From Nocardia sp. CY41 (GTDB taxonomy: Bacteria; Actinomycetota; Actinomycetes; Mycobacteriales; Mycobacteriaceae): 64,000 nt of DNA. Position numbers and translations under genes: made by a program. The stretch lies in assembly GCF_009829325.1 (NCBI RefSeq), contig NZ_VUOS01000001.1, positions 372,001 through 436,000 of the forward strand. The letters run 5' to 3'. The notes beneath the pieces were generated by a model that worked only from the letters and a program-made list of their open reading frames with translations, was not told the DNA's origin and ran no database searches. Positions 36,729-45,047 of this stretch are shown one piece after another. Each line of letters starts with the position of its first letter. Positions within the stretch are counted from its first letter, which is position 1.

Positions 36729-37783
36729 ATGCCAGGAACCCTGACAAGCACCCCACTGACCGCGGTCGATCGTTGCGACCGCTGCGGGGCGGCCGCTCGA
36801 GTGCGCGCCGTACTGCCCGCGGGTGGAGAGTTGCTCTTCTGCCAGCACCACGCGAACGAACACATGGATCGGCTGCGTGAGCTGGACGCCGTGATCGACA
36901 CGGAGTCCGCTCCCACGCTCTGATCTGCTCCTCGCGTCCTGACACAACAGCATCGGACAACAGAACACCGTTTCCACCGGCAGCGGGCGCCCCCCCCGTC
37001 GCCCCCGGCCCGCGGGTGCGGGGGCGGTGCGGTTCCGGACACCGCGCCGGGGATGCCGTCCAGCAGCCTGGCCAGGCCGAACTCGAAGGCGCCGTCTGGG
37101 TCGGCGGGCGCCTGGTACAGCTCACCAACCGCGGCACCGACGCGTGACGAGAGCGGGAAACGGCTCGGCGGCATGACCTCGGCCAGCAGCGGGCCGTGCA
37201 CCTCCCACCACCGCGCGTCACTCATCCGCCCGGTCTCTCTGGCCGCGGCCACCGCCATGCGGGCGTTCCCGGTGGCGAACTCCGCCAGCACGGCGATCAC
37301 CCGGTCCATCACCACGTCCGGCAGGCCGAGTCCGTCGATCGCGGCGAGCTGCCGTTCGTAGCGGCGCATCCGCCCCGGCCCGAGCACCAGCCGCCACGGC
37401 GGGACGTCGAGCAGCCAGGGGTGTGCGACGAGTTCCGCGCGGACCTGCCTGGCCACGGCGGCCATCCGCTCGCGCGGCGGCAGATCGCCGGGTATGGGCG
37501 GATCCTCGTCGGCGACCGCGTCGACCATGAGGACCGTCAGCGCGTCCTTGCTCGGCACATAGGTGTACAGACCCATCGGCCGCAGCCCGAGTTCGGCGGC
37601 GACCGTGCGGATGGAGACCTTGTCGTAGCCCTCGCGGTCGGCGAGTGCGACCGCCGCCGCGACCACCCCGTCGACGCTCACGGTCTGCTTCGGACCGCGT
37701 CCCACCGGACGCGGTGGAAGTTCGTGCCGCCACAGCAGGCTCATCAGCCGCCCGGCCTGGTCGAGTGTGCTGTCCTCGCTCAC
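36578..37783 (-). CDS. TetR/AcrR regulator (TetR_C_1 type) with abnormal C-terminal extension
   Basis: The first ~240 residues are a normal TetR-class repressor: HTH about residues 35-80 (DREGYDKVSIRTVAAELGLRPMGLYTYV) and a TetR_C_1 ligand domain ending near FEFGLARLLDGIPGAVSG. The frame then has no stop and runs about 160 further residues to 36578, through low-complexity sequence, a G8 run (C8 on plus strand, about 36991-36998) and across the antisense DUF7455 gene. The true end is probably near 37000, lost through a frameshift or stop mutation. GTG 37783 is the start. A 30-base palindromic operator lies just upstream. Confidence 0.75.
   Translation of the reverse strand: MSEDSTLDQAGRLMSLLWRHELPPRPVGRGPKQTVSVDGVVAAAVALADREGYDKVSIRTVAAELGLRPMGLYTYVPSKDALTVLMVDAVADEDPPIPGDLPPRERMAAVARQVRAELVAHPWLLDVPPWRLVLGPGRMRRYERQLAAIDGLGLPDVVMDRVIAVLAEFATGNARMAVAAARETGRMSDARWWEVHGPLLAEVMPPSRFPLSSRVGAAVGELYQAPADPDGAFEFGLARLLDGIPGAVSGTAPPPHPRAGGDGGGARCRWKRCSVVRCCCVRTRGADQSVGADSVSITASSSRSRSMCSFAWCWQKSNSPPAGSTARTRAAAPQRSQRSTAVSGVLVRVPGMTPPSWLPVPTTVHLVWGPWSLTTSSLPLLPSRGMTTLSDVRDGGLCSRV
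36729..36923 (+). CDS. DUF7455 small Cys/His protein
   Basis: 64 residues: a Cys-x2-Cys pair (RCDRCGAAARVRAVLP) and a second C-x-H-H cluster (LLFCQHHANEHMDRL) form a likely zinc-binding fold. Small proteins of this kind are widespread in actinobacteria, often near sigma genes; function unknown. ATG 36729 has a good GGAGG site 5-9 bases upstream. It lies antisense to the C-terminal extension of the TetR frame, which suggests that extension is not real. Confidence 0.85.
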   Translation: MPGTLTSTPLTAVDRCDRCGAAARVRAVLPAGGELLFCQHHANEHMDRLRELDAVIDTESAPTL

Positions 37784-37808
37784 CGGCTCCTCGGAATCAA
37801 TTCGATAC

Positions 37809-37838
37809 GGTGTACGTTGTTACAGTACTCCGTACACC
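37809..37838. promoter_or_regulatory. Probable TetR operator between tetR and the SNF2 helicase
   Basis: Perfect 8-base inverted repeat GGTGTACG / CGTACACC spanning 30 bases, with an inner repeat GTAC-TCC-GTAC. It lies 26 bases before the tetR start, in the divergent gap, and could control both tetR and the helicase operon. Confidence 0.65.
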
Positions 37839-37901
37839 ATACGTTGATCTGAGGGGTGCGCCCTGCCCAGCACACAAGCCACATACCTGCCCGATCGGCA
37901 C

Positions 37902-39665
37902 ATGTTCGCGGTCTGGTCCTGGACGGGAACCACCACCGGCCCGCTCCCGGCCGGTCCGGGCGACCCCGAGACCATCGTGCTGGCCGTCCCGGCCGCGGAC
38001 GGAGCCCTCGCGGTCGCCGAGGTCGACGCCGTCCTGGTCGACGCCGAGACTCTCGCCGGTTCGACGCCCGAGCAGCCCGGCGAGTCGGTCCTGTCCTGGC
38101 AGCGGATCGTGCGGTCCGTGCTCGCCGATCCGGACGGGGAGCCGCTCGACACGGATGGCGTTGCCTTGCCCATCGCGGCGCACGCGGTGCCGGACGCGTC
38201 CGGCACCGCGGTCGTCTCCGCGCAACGCGCGCTGCGCGTCCTGCACGACACCGAGGCGGTCACCGCGGAGCTGCGAGCGACGTTGAAAGCGCGGCTTCGG
38301 CCCTACCAGGCCCGCGGGGTCGGCTGGCTGCGCGAAACGGTGGCCGCCCACGGCGGCGCGGTGCTCGCCGACGAGATGGGTCTCGGCAAGACCGTCCAGA
38401 CCATCGGTTTCCTGCTCGACCGGGCCTCGGCAGGCCCGCAAGTGGTGGTGTGCCCGACCTCGCTGGTCGGCAACTGGGCACACGAGATCGGCCGATTCGC
38501 GCCGGGGCTGCGCGTGGTCGTCTGGCGTGGCGGCACCGTCGACGCCGACGCCGGCACCATCGTCGTCACCGGTTATCCGACCTTGCGACTGCACGGACCG
38601 ATGGCGGCGCAGCGGGGATGGGCGACGGCCGTCTTCGACGAGGCACAGGCGCTGAAGAATCCCCGCACCCAGGTCGCGAAGGCGGCGCGCGCGATCGACG
38701 CGGCCGCGACGGTGGCGCTCACGGGCACGCCGGTGGAGAACCATCTCGACGAGTTGTGGGCCCTGCTGCACCTGGTGGCGCCGCAACTGTTCGGGCACCG
38801 GACGCAATTCCGGCGGCGCTTCGTACGACCGATCCACGAGGGGTCGGCGGCCGCCGCGGCGCGGTTGCGCGACACCATAGAACCGGTCGTGCTGGCACGA
38901 ACCAAGAGTCAGGTCGCCGCCGCCTTGCCCGCGAAGATCCACAATGACCTGCTCTGCGATCTCACCGCCGAGCAGGAGCGGCTCTACGACCAGTTGCTCG
39001 ACAAAGCCGTCGCCGACGGATTCGGCGCGGGCATCGAGCGCCACGGCCGCGTGCTCGCGGCGCTGACCGCGCTCAAGCAGGTGTGCAACCATCCCGGCCT
39101 GATCACCGGCGAACTCGACGAGTTGACCGGCCGGTCCGGAAAGCTCGACCTGTGCACCGACATCATCGCCACCAATCTCGAAACCGATAGTCCGACATTG
39201 ATTTTCACCCAGTACCGGCAGACCGGTGAGTTACTCGTCCGGCATCTGGCCGACCGGTTCGGGGTGACCGCGCCGTTCTTCCACGGTGGGCTCTCGCAGG
39301 CCGAGCGCGCCGAGATCGTCACCCGGTTCCAGGCCGAGGACGGCCCACCGGTGCTGGTGCTCAGCCTGCGCGCGGCGGGCACCGGGCTCACCTTGACCCG
39401 CGCGGCCGACGTCGTCCACTTCGATCGGTGGTGGAATCCCGCGGTGGAGGCACAGGCCTCCGACCGGGTGCACCGGATCGGCCAGACCCGCACGGTCACC
39501 GTCACCACGCTCACCTCCACCACCACCGTGGAGGAGCACATCGCGGGCATGCACGACCGCAAGGCCGCGCTGCGCGACCTCGGCGACGCGGCGGGCATCG
39601 CGGCGCTGGCCGCGCTGGACGACGACCAGTTGCTCGAGATCTTGCGCCGCAAGAGGGAGAACTGA
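37902..39665 (+). CDS. SNF2-family ATP-dependent helicase (HelZ-like)
   Basis: 587 residues, a Swi2/Snf2 ATPase with a short N-terminal domain (about 1-130). Motifs are present in order: I (ADEMGLGKTVQT), II (FDEAQALKN), III (LTGTPVENHLDELW), IV (LIFTQYRQTGELLVRHL), and V-VI (LSLRAAGTGLTLTRAADVV, ASDRVHRIGQT). It is shorter than mycobacterial HelZ, and the SWIM zinc finger usually near such ATPases is encoded in the next gene, which overlaps the stop (TGATG). Probable role: remodelling of DNA- or RNA-protein complexes. The start at ATG 37902 is the first standard start in frame after the promoter region. Confidence 0.88.
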   Translation: MFAVWSWTGTTTGPLPAGPGDPETIVLAVPAADGALAVAEVDAVLVDAETLAGSTPEQPGESVLSWQRIVRSVLADPDGEPLDTDGVALPIAAHAVPDASGTAVVSAQRALRVLHDTEAVTAELRATLKARLRPYQARGVGWLRETVAAHGGAVLADEMGLGKTVQTIGFLLDRASAGPQVVVCPTSLVGNWAHEIGRFAPGLRVVVWRGGTVDADAGTIVVTGYPTLRLHGPMAAQRGWATAVFDEAQALKNPRTQVAKAARAIDAAATVALTGTPVENHLDELWALLHLVAPQLFGHRTQFRRRFVRPIHEGSAAAAARLRDTIEPVVLARTKSQVAAALPAKIHNDLLCDLTAEQERLYDQLLDKAVADGFGAGIERHGRVLAALTALKQVCNHPGLITGELDELTGRSGKLDLCTDIIATNLETDSPTLIFTQYRQTGELLVRHLADRFGVTAPFFHGGLSQAERAEIVTRFQAEDGPPVLVLSLRAAGTGLTLTRAADVVHFDRWWNPAVEAQASDRVHRIGQTRTVTVTTLTSTTTVEEHIAGMHDRKAALRDLGDAAGIAALAALDDDQLLEILRRKREN

Positions 39666-40219
39666 TGGCCGACAACGAATTCGGGTACACCGCGTGGGGC
39701 ATGGACTGGGTGCGGCTGGCCGAGCCGCTGCGCCAGACCAGGCCGGATCCGCTGTTGCCCCGCGCCCGCAGCATCGCCCGGAACAACGGCGTTCGGGCCA
39801 CCGTCGAGGGGCGGGTGGTGCGAGCCGCCATCCACCGCGGCGGGCAGGCGTCGGTGACCCACGTGGAGGTCGCGCCGCTGTCCCGGCAGACGATCACCGC
39901 CGTCACCGGGATCGCGCCGGACACGACCGTGCTGACCGACGACATGCACCACGCGATGACGGCGGCCGGGATCTCGCTCGCGCCCGTTCTCGCGGGCACC
40001 GACTGCTCGTGCACGGCACGCAAGGCACGATGCGTGCACGTCTTGGCCGTCTACTACGAGATGGCTCGGCAAGTCGACGCGGATCCGCGACTAGGATTGG
40101 CGATCCAGGGCTATTTCGACGCCGCGCCCCGGGATGCGGACGCATCCGCAGCACAGGCCCGGTGGACGCCGATCAGTGCGCTGGATCCCCAGCGCTTCTT
40201 CACGACGACGCCCGGCTGA
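39665..40219 (+). CDS. SWIM zinc-finger protein
   Basis: 184 residues with a SWIM motif near residues 118-135: Cys-x-Cys (DCSCTARKARCVHVLA) followed by Cys-x-His. The middle region (RARSIARNNGVRATVEGRVV) is typical of SWIM proteins encoded beside SNF2 helicases. Overlap with the helicase stop (TGATG) indicates coupling and probably a complex in which the SWIM protein binds DNA or protein partners. Confidence 0.88.
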   Translation: MADNEFGYTAWGMDWVRLAEPLRQTRPDPLLPRARSIARNNGVRATVEGRVVRAAIHRGGQASVTHVEVAPLSRQTITAVTGIAPDTTVLTDDMHHAMTAAGISLAPVLAGTDCSCTARKARCVHVLAVYYEMARQVDADPRLGLAIQGYFDAAPRDADASAAQARWTPISALDPQRFFTTTPG

Positions 40220-40255
40220 ACGGAGAGAGGCGATCCCCTACGCCCCACGAGGACC

Positions 40256-40825
40256 TCACTCCGGCCGCCGTGCCCGGAAGCGAAAACTCGCTGCGCCGGT
40301 GTCGATCTCCACGTCGGTGAAGCCGATCCGGCGCAGCCGGTCGGCGGCCGTCTCCGGTGGCACGGGCACGCACGTGTCGCCGAGATGCATGAGGCGGAAC
40401 ATCCGGCCGTCGAGCCCGTCGCTGCCCGCGAACACGCCGCCCGGGCGCAGTACCCGCAGAGCGTCGGCGAACACCGCGTCCTGCCTACCGGGCGTCGGCA
40501 CGTGGTGCAGCATCGTGAAGCAGACCACGGAGTCGAATCGACCCGAGGGCAGCGGCATCTGGGCTCCATCGCCGTCGATCACCGTCATCGCCGCGCCGTG
40601 CCGGTCGCGCAACCGCGCGGCCAGCACCGCATCGATCTCGACACCGGTGAGCGCGGAGGTGCGAGCCAGCAACGCGGACACGTTCGCGCCGTAGCCAGGA
40701 CCGATCTCCACAGTGTCGGAGCCGAGGTCGAGGCCGGACAGTGCCCACGGCACGATGCGCGTCGCGCTGGTCTTCTCCCACATCGACGAGCGGCACAGCA
40801 ATCGGTGAAAGATGTTCATCGCCAT
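40256..40825 (-). CDS. Class I SAM-dependent methyltransferase
   Basis: 189 residues. The SAM-binding motif is VEIGPGYGANVSALLAR, with acidic loop GVEIDAVLA, motif TVIDGDGAQMPLPSGRFD, and FTMLHHVPTP. The substrate is unknown (methyltransferase type 11 group). I chose ATG 40825 because TAGCGT ends 8 bases before it; another ATG two codons later is possible. It is divergent from the AraC regulator with a gap of 55 bases. Confidence 0.83.
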   Translation of the reverse strand: MAMNIFHRLLCRSSMWEKTSATRIVPWALSGLDLGSDTVEIGPGYGANVSALLARTSALTGVEIDAVLAARLRDRHGAAMTVIDGDGAQMPLPSGRFDSVVCFTMLHHVPTPGRQDAVFADALRVLRPGGVFAGSDGLDGRMFRLMHLGDTCVPVPPETAADRLRRIGFTDVEIDTGAASFRFRARRPE

Positions 40826-40832
40826 GCCTGTC

Positions 40833-40838
40833 ACGCTA
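40833..40838 (-). promoter_or_regulatory. -10 element (TAGCGT) for leaderless methyltransferase gene
   Basis: On the minus strand TAGCGT ends 8 bases before the ATG at 40825. Confidence 0.55.
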
Positions 40839-40880
40839 GGAACGGATCGCGCCGGGCACGACAAGCTACGGTGACAAACT

Positions 40881-41648
40881 GTGTCGCAGAACGGTCACGC
40901 CGAGATCCATCCCGCCCCGACCGGCGCGACCGCCATGGTGTTCGGGGTCGGCGTGCTGCCCGCGGGGCACTGGTTCGGCTTGCACGAACACCCGCAACAC
41001 CAGATCGCCTGGGCCTCCCGCGGGGTCCTCGCGGTCGAGGTGGACGACAGTCGCTGGGTGTTGCCGCCGACGAGGGCGCTGTGGATCCCCGCGGGCATCG
41101 CGCACCGCACCGGCACGTCCGACGGCGCGGCGATGCGCGGCATCTTCCTCGACCCCGGCCGGTGCGCGGTGGACTTCCGCGCGCCGACCATGTTGCGCGT
41201 GACCCGGCTCCTGCACGAACTGTTCGACCTGCTCACCACGGCGGACACCACCCTGCAGCGGCGGGCGCGCGCGGAAGCGGTGGTGTTCGATCTGCTGGAG
41301 CCCGTGGAGGTGATCCCGATCGGCGCTCACCTACCGGCCGATCCGCGGGCGCGGCGGGTGGCCGACGCCCTCGCCGCCGACCCGGCAGACCCGAGGACGC
41401 TCGCCGAATTCGCCGCCGACGTCGCGACCAGCCCGCGCACCCTGGCCCGGTTGTTCGTCTCGGAAACCGGTCTCGGTTTCGCCCACTGGCGCACGCAGAT
41501 CCGGCTTGCCGCTTCCCTGCCGCTGCTCGCCGCGGGCCTGCCGATCGCCCGGATCGCCGGCCGGGTCGGCTACGGGACGCCGAGCGCTTACGTCGCGGCG
41601 TTCCGGCGGTCCGTCGGGGTCTCGCCGGGACGGTATTTCAGCGGCTGA
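40881..41648 (+). CDS. AraC-family regulator with cupin sensor domain
   Basis: 255 residues. The N-terminal cupin half has GHWFGLHEHPQHQIAWASRG, a possible metal or ligand site. The C-terminal AraC DNA-binding domain has two helix-turn-helices (TLAEFAADVATSPRTLARLF and IARIAGRVGYGTPSAYVAAF, then FRRSVGVSPGRYF). GTG 40881 has TACGGT ending 9 bases upstream. The likely target is the divergent methyltransferase; the following SDR gene is convergent. Confidence 0.9.
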   Translation: MSQNGHAEIHPAPTGATAMVFGVGVLPAGHWFGLHEHPQHQIAWASRGVLAVEVDDSRWVLPPTRALWIPAGIAHRTGTSDGAAMRGIFLDPGRCAVDFRAPTMLRVTRLLHELFDLLTTADTTLQRRARAEAVVFDLLEPVEVIPIGAHLPADPRARRVADALAADPADPRTLAEFAADVATSPRTLARLFVSETGLGFAHWRTQIRLAASLPLLAAGLPIARIAGRVGYGTPSAYVAAFRRSVGVSPGRYFSG

Positions 41649-42389
41649 TCAGGCGTTGGTGCCGCTGTCCACGGTGAGGAACGCGCCGGTCACGCTGCGC
41701 CCGGACGGACCGGCCAGGAAGGCCACCGTAGCCGCGACATCGTCGGCGGCGCCGAAGCGGCCCAGCGCGGTCAACTCCCGCTGCCGCTGCGCGTGGGCGC
41801 CGTCCCCGGGGTTCATGTCGGTGTCGGTGGAGCCGGGCTGCACGAGGTTCACCGTGATCGCACGCGGGCCCAGTTCGCGCGCCAGCGCCTTGGTGAAGCC
41901 GTTGAGGGCGGACTTGCTGAGGTTGTAGAGCGTCACACCGTCGAAGGGCGCGTGATCGGTGAGGTTGGTGCCGATGCTGATGATCCGTCCCCCGGCGGTC
42001 ATGTGCGCGACCGCGGCCTGCGCGCCGACGAACGCGGCACGAGCGTGCACGCCGAGCGCGTTGTCGATCTCGGCGAGGGTGAACTCCTCGAACGGCTTCG
42101 CCGGAAAGATCCCCGCGTTGTTGACCAGGATGTCCAGCCCGCCGAGTTCGGACGCGGCGCGGTCCACGGCCGCGCGTACGGCCGTGGCGTCGGCGCTGTC
42201 GGCCCGGATCGCGACGGCTCGGCGGCCGAGTGCCTCGACTTCTCCGACCACCGCCTTCGCCTGCCCTTCGGCGTGCTGGTAGGTCAGCGCCACGTCCGCG
42301 CCCGCGGCGGCGAGGCGGCGCGCGATCGCCGCTCCGATCCCGCGGCTACCCCCGGTGACCAGCGCGACCTTGCCCGTCAGCTCCGACAG
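41649..42389 (-). CDS. Short-chain dehydrogenase/reductase with probable CTG start
   Basis: 246 residues. To keep the nucleotide-binding motif VTGGSRGIGAAIARRL the protein must start upstream of the first standard start (GTG 42293). The only candidate after an in-frame TAG at 42393-42395 is CTG 42389, which has a strong GAGGAG six bases upstream and gives LSELTGKVALVTGGS. Catalytic residues are present (VNNAGIF, IISIGTNL, YNLSKSALN). The substrate is unknown. Either a rare CTG initiator or a mutated start codon is implied. It is divergent from a TetR gene and probably its target. Confidence 0.8.
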   Translation of the reverse strand: MSELTGKVALVTGGSRGIGAAIARRLAAAGADVALTYQHAEGQAKAVVGEVEALGRRAVAIRADSADATAVRAAVDRAASELGGLDILVNNAGIFPAKPFEEFTLAEIDNALGVHARAAFVGAQAAVAHMTAGGRIISIGTNLTDHAPFDGVTLYNLSKSALNGFTKALARELGPRAITVNLVQPGSTDTDMNPGDGAHAQRQRELTALGRFGAADDVAATVAFLAGPSGRSVTGAFLTVDSGTNA

Positions 42390-42407
42390 CGGCTACTCCT
42401 CAAATTT

Positions 42408-42482
42408 TGTGTCGATCAATACATAAATAGCCAAGCGCATTGGCCGCGACGATGTCAAGGGGTATATTTAACGATCGACACA
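42408..42482. promoter_or_regulatory. Paired inverted sites in the SDR/TetR divergent promoter
   Basis: TGTGTCGATC (42408-42417) and GATCGACACA (42473-42482) are perfect inverted copies in an AT-rich gap between divergent genes. One copy lies near each start, as expected for operators of the neighbouring TetR protein. Confidence 0.55.
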
Positions 42483-42494
42483 GAAAGGGTCGGG

Positions 42495-43097
42495 ATGGCT
42501 GGACGGGGACGACCGCGCGCCTTCGATCGCGCCGAGGCGTTGCGCCGCGCCATGGAGGTGTTCTGGGAGCACGGCTACGAGGGCGCCTCGATGAGCGACC
42601 TCACCGCCGCGATGGGGATCAACTCCCCCAGTCTCTACGCCGCGTTCGGCGGCAAGGAGGAGTTGTTCCGCGCGGCGGTCGAACTCTACGGGCACACCGA
42701 CGGCGGCTACACCGCCCGCGCGCTGCGCGAGGAGCCGACCGCGCGGGCGGCTGTGGAGGCGATGCTGCGCGACAACGCGAGGGCCTACACCGAGGAGAAC
42801 AAGCCGCACGGATGCATGGTCGTGCTCGCCGGCTCCACTTACACCACACGCAACACCCGTATCCGCGACTTCCTGGTCGACAAGCGCCGAGCGACGACCG
42901 AAGACATCCGGCGACGGCTCGAACGCGGCGTCGCCGAGGGCGACCTGCCGGAAGGCACCGACAGCGCGGCGCTGGCCGGTTTCTACACCACCGTCCTCTA
43001 CGGACTGTCCATCCAGGCGCGGGACGGGGCGTCGCCGGCGGAACTCACCGCGTCCATCGACTGTGCCATGGCCGCCTGGCCCGCCCCGGCCGACTGA
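42495..43097 (+). CDS. TetR-family regulator
   Basis: 200 residues. The N-terminal HTH (GYEGASMSDLTAAMGINSPS, LYAAFGGKEELF) is followed by a ligand domain with GCMVVLAGSTY and GDLPEGTDSAALAGFYTTVLYGLSIQARDGAS, typical of regulators of oxidoreductase or efflux genes. ATG 42495 follows AAAGGG. It is divergent from the SDR gene, which it probably represses. Confidence 0.9.
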   Translation: MAGRGRPRAFDRAEALRRAMEVFWEHGYEGASMSDLTAAMGINSPSLYAAFGGKEELFRAAVELYGHTDGGYTARALREEPTARAAVEAMLRDNARAYTEENKPHGCMVVLAGSTYTTRNTRIRDFLVDKRRATTEDIRRRLERGVAEGDLPEGTDSAALAGFYTTVLYGLSIQARDGASPAELTASIDCAMAAWPAPAD

Positions 43098-43103
43098 CGC
43101 GGG

Positions 43104-44879
43104 CTACTTCCGGCGCAACGCGGCGATGCGCTCGTTGAGTTGGTCGGCCGAGGCCAGCGCGGTCGGCGGCCCGCCGCACTCGCGGCGCAACTCGCCGTGG
43201 ATCACCCCGTGCGGCTTGCCGGTGCGATGGTGATGCATCGCCACCAGGCTGTTGAGCTCGCGCCGCAGTTCGCCGAGCCGATCGGCCGTGGCGACACGCT
43301 CCGCCGCGCCGGCCACCTGGGCACCTGCATCGGGGACGGGCGCGGGCACACTGCGCTCGGCGACCTGCTTGGCCTGCCGCTCGCGCAACAGCGCGCGCAT
43401 CTGCTCGGCGTCCAGCAGCCCCGGGATTCCCAGATAGTCGGCTTCCTCGTCGCTGCCGGCGAAGGTCGCGGTGCCGAACGAGGACCCGTCGTAGATCACC
43501 TGGTCGAGCTCGGCGTCGGCGGCCAGCGCGACGAACGACTTCTCCTGCTCGCCCGGCTCGTCCTGCTGCTTGTTCGCCTCGATCAGCAGTTCGTCGTCGA
43601 GGCCGTTCTTCTCCCGGTGCGGCTTGCCGATGACGTGGTCGCGCTGCAACTCCAGCTGCGCGGCCAGATCCAGCAGCACCGGCACCGACGGCAGGAACAC
43701 GGTCGCGGTCTCGCCGGGCCTGCGGGCGCGCACGAACCGCCCGATCGCCTGCGCGAAGTACAGCGGGGTGGAGGCGCTGGTCGCGTACACCCCGACCGCC
43801 AGGCGCGGGACGTCGACGCCCTCGGACACCATGCGGACCGCGACCATCCAGGGTTGGGTGCTCCTGCTGAACTCGGCGATGCGGCTGGAGGAGGCCGGAT
43901 CGTCGGAGAGCACCAGCGCGGGCTTCTCCCCCGAGATGTGCTCCAGCAGTTCGGCGTAGTCACGGGCACGGTCCTGGTCGGTGGCGATCACCAGGCCGCC
44001 CGCGTCGGGCATACCGGAAGCGCGCTTCTGGCGCAGCCGGATGTCGGCGGCGCGCAGCACGGCGGAGATCCAGTCGCCCGCCGGGTCGAGCGCGGTTCGC
44101 CAGGCCCGCGCGGTCTGCTCGGCGTTCAGCGGCTCGCCGAGGCGCGCGGAATACTCCTCACCCGCGCTGTCGCGCCAGTGCGCCTCGCCGGAGTAGGCCA
44201 GGAAAACCACCGGCCGCACCACTCCGTCGGCCAGGGCCTCGGCGTAGCCGTAGGTGTGGTCGGCGCGGGACTTCGGGAAACCGGACTCGTCGGGCTCATA
44301 GACGACGAACGGAATCTGGCTGTCGTCGCTGCGGAAGGGGGTACCCGTCAGCGCGAGGCGGCGGGTGGCGTCGCCGAACGCCTCGGCGGTCGCGTCACCC
44401 CAGCTCTTCGCGTCTCCCGCGTGGTGGATCTCGTCGAGGATGACCAGCGTCCGGCGATTCTCGGTGCGCACGCGATGGCGCGAGGGGTGCGCGGCGACCT
44501 GGGCGTAGGTGACCACGACACCGTGATAGTCCCCCGAGGTGCCGCCGGTGGAGTTGGAGAACCGCGAGTCCAGCGCGATACCGGTGCGCGCGGCGGACTG
44601 CGCCCACTGGTGCTTGAGGTGCTCGGTCGGCGCGACCACGGTGATCTGGTCCACGGTGCGGTCGGCCAGCAGTTCGGCGGCCACGCGCAGCGCGAAGGTG
44701 GTCTTACCCGCGCCCGGGGTGGCCACGGCGAGGAAGTCCCGCGGCTTGGTGGCCAGATACTTCGTCAGCGCACGTCGCTGCCAGGCGCGGAGGGAGCCGC
44801 CGACGGCGGTGCTCACCGTTGTCGAATCGCCCGGCGTCTCCGCTTCTCCCGCCACAGCGGCGCCACCCGACCCAGTCAC
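43104..44879 (-). CDS. DEAD/DEAH-box helicase (superfamily 2)
   Basis: 591 residues. Motif I VATPGAGKTTFALR, motif II LDEIHHAGD (DEIH), motif III LALTGTPFR, and motif VI AQAIGRFVRARRPGE are in order. The C-terminal 200 residues are charged and include a conserved-looking basic end (LVAMHHHRTGKPHGVIHGELRR). It is an actinobacterial SF2 enzyme of unknown substrate, related to the type III restriction-like helicase group. GTG 44879 is fixed by TAGGGT ending 8 bases upstream. Confidence 0.88.
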   Translation of the reverse strand: MTGSGGAAVAGEAETPGDSTTVSTAVGGSLRAWQRRALTKYLATKPRDFLAVATPGAGKTTFALRVAAELLADRTVDQITVVAPTEHLKHQWAQSAARTGIALDSRFSNSTGGTSGDYHGVVVTYAQVAAHPSRHRVRTENRRTLVILDEIHHAGDAKSWGDATAEAFGDATRRLALTGTPFRSDDSQIPFVVYEPDESGFPKSRADHTYGYAEALADGVVRPVVFLAYSGEAHWRDSAGEEYSARLGEPLNAEQTARAWRTALDPAGDWISAVLRAADIRLRQKRASGMPDAGGLVIATDQDRARDYAELLEHISGEKPALVLSDDPASSSRIAEFSRSTQPWMVAVRMVSEGVDVPRLAVGVYATSASTPLYFAQAIGRFVRARRPGETATVFLPSVPVLLDLAAQLELQRDHVIGKPHREKNGLDDELLIEANKQQDEPGEQEKSFVALAADAELDQVIYDGSSFGTATFAGSDEEADYLGIPGLLDAEQMRALLRERQAKQVAERSVPAPVPDAGAQVAGAAERVATADRLGELRRELNSLVAMHHHRTGKPHGVIHGELRRECGGPPTALASADQLNERIAALRRK

Positions 44880-44886
44880 GCAGACG

Positions 44887-44892
44887 ACCCTA
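44887..44892 (-). promoter_or_regulatory. -10 element (TAGGGT) for leaderless helicase gene
   Basis: On the minus strand TAGGGT ends 8 bases before the GTG at 44879. Confidence 0.55.
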
Positions 44893-45047
44893 GCGGCCCG
44901 GCACGGCGTGTCGCCAAACCGACGCGGCGGTCGCGATGGGCGTCACACAGCCGCCGGCCGGGATGCTGGGTGTTCACCCGATGCGCACCGACACGTCGCG
45001 TGCACAGCCCGATACGGATCGCCGAAGTGCGCGATGCTGTAAGCACG

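Noticed and set aside
43140..45047. 636-codon upstream extension of the YihY frame
   Set aside because: Antisense to the intact helicase 43104-44879; the ATG at 45048 gives a normal-length YihY protein.
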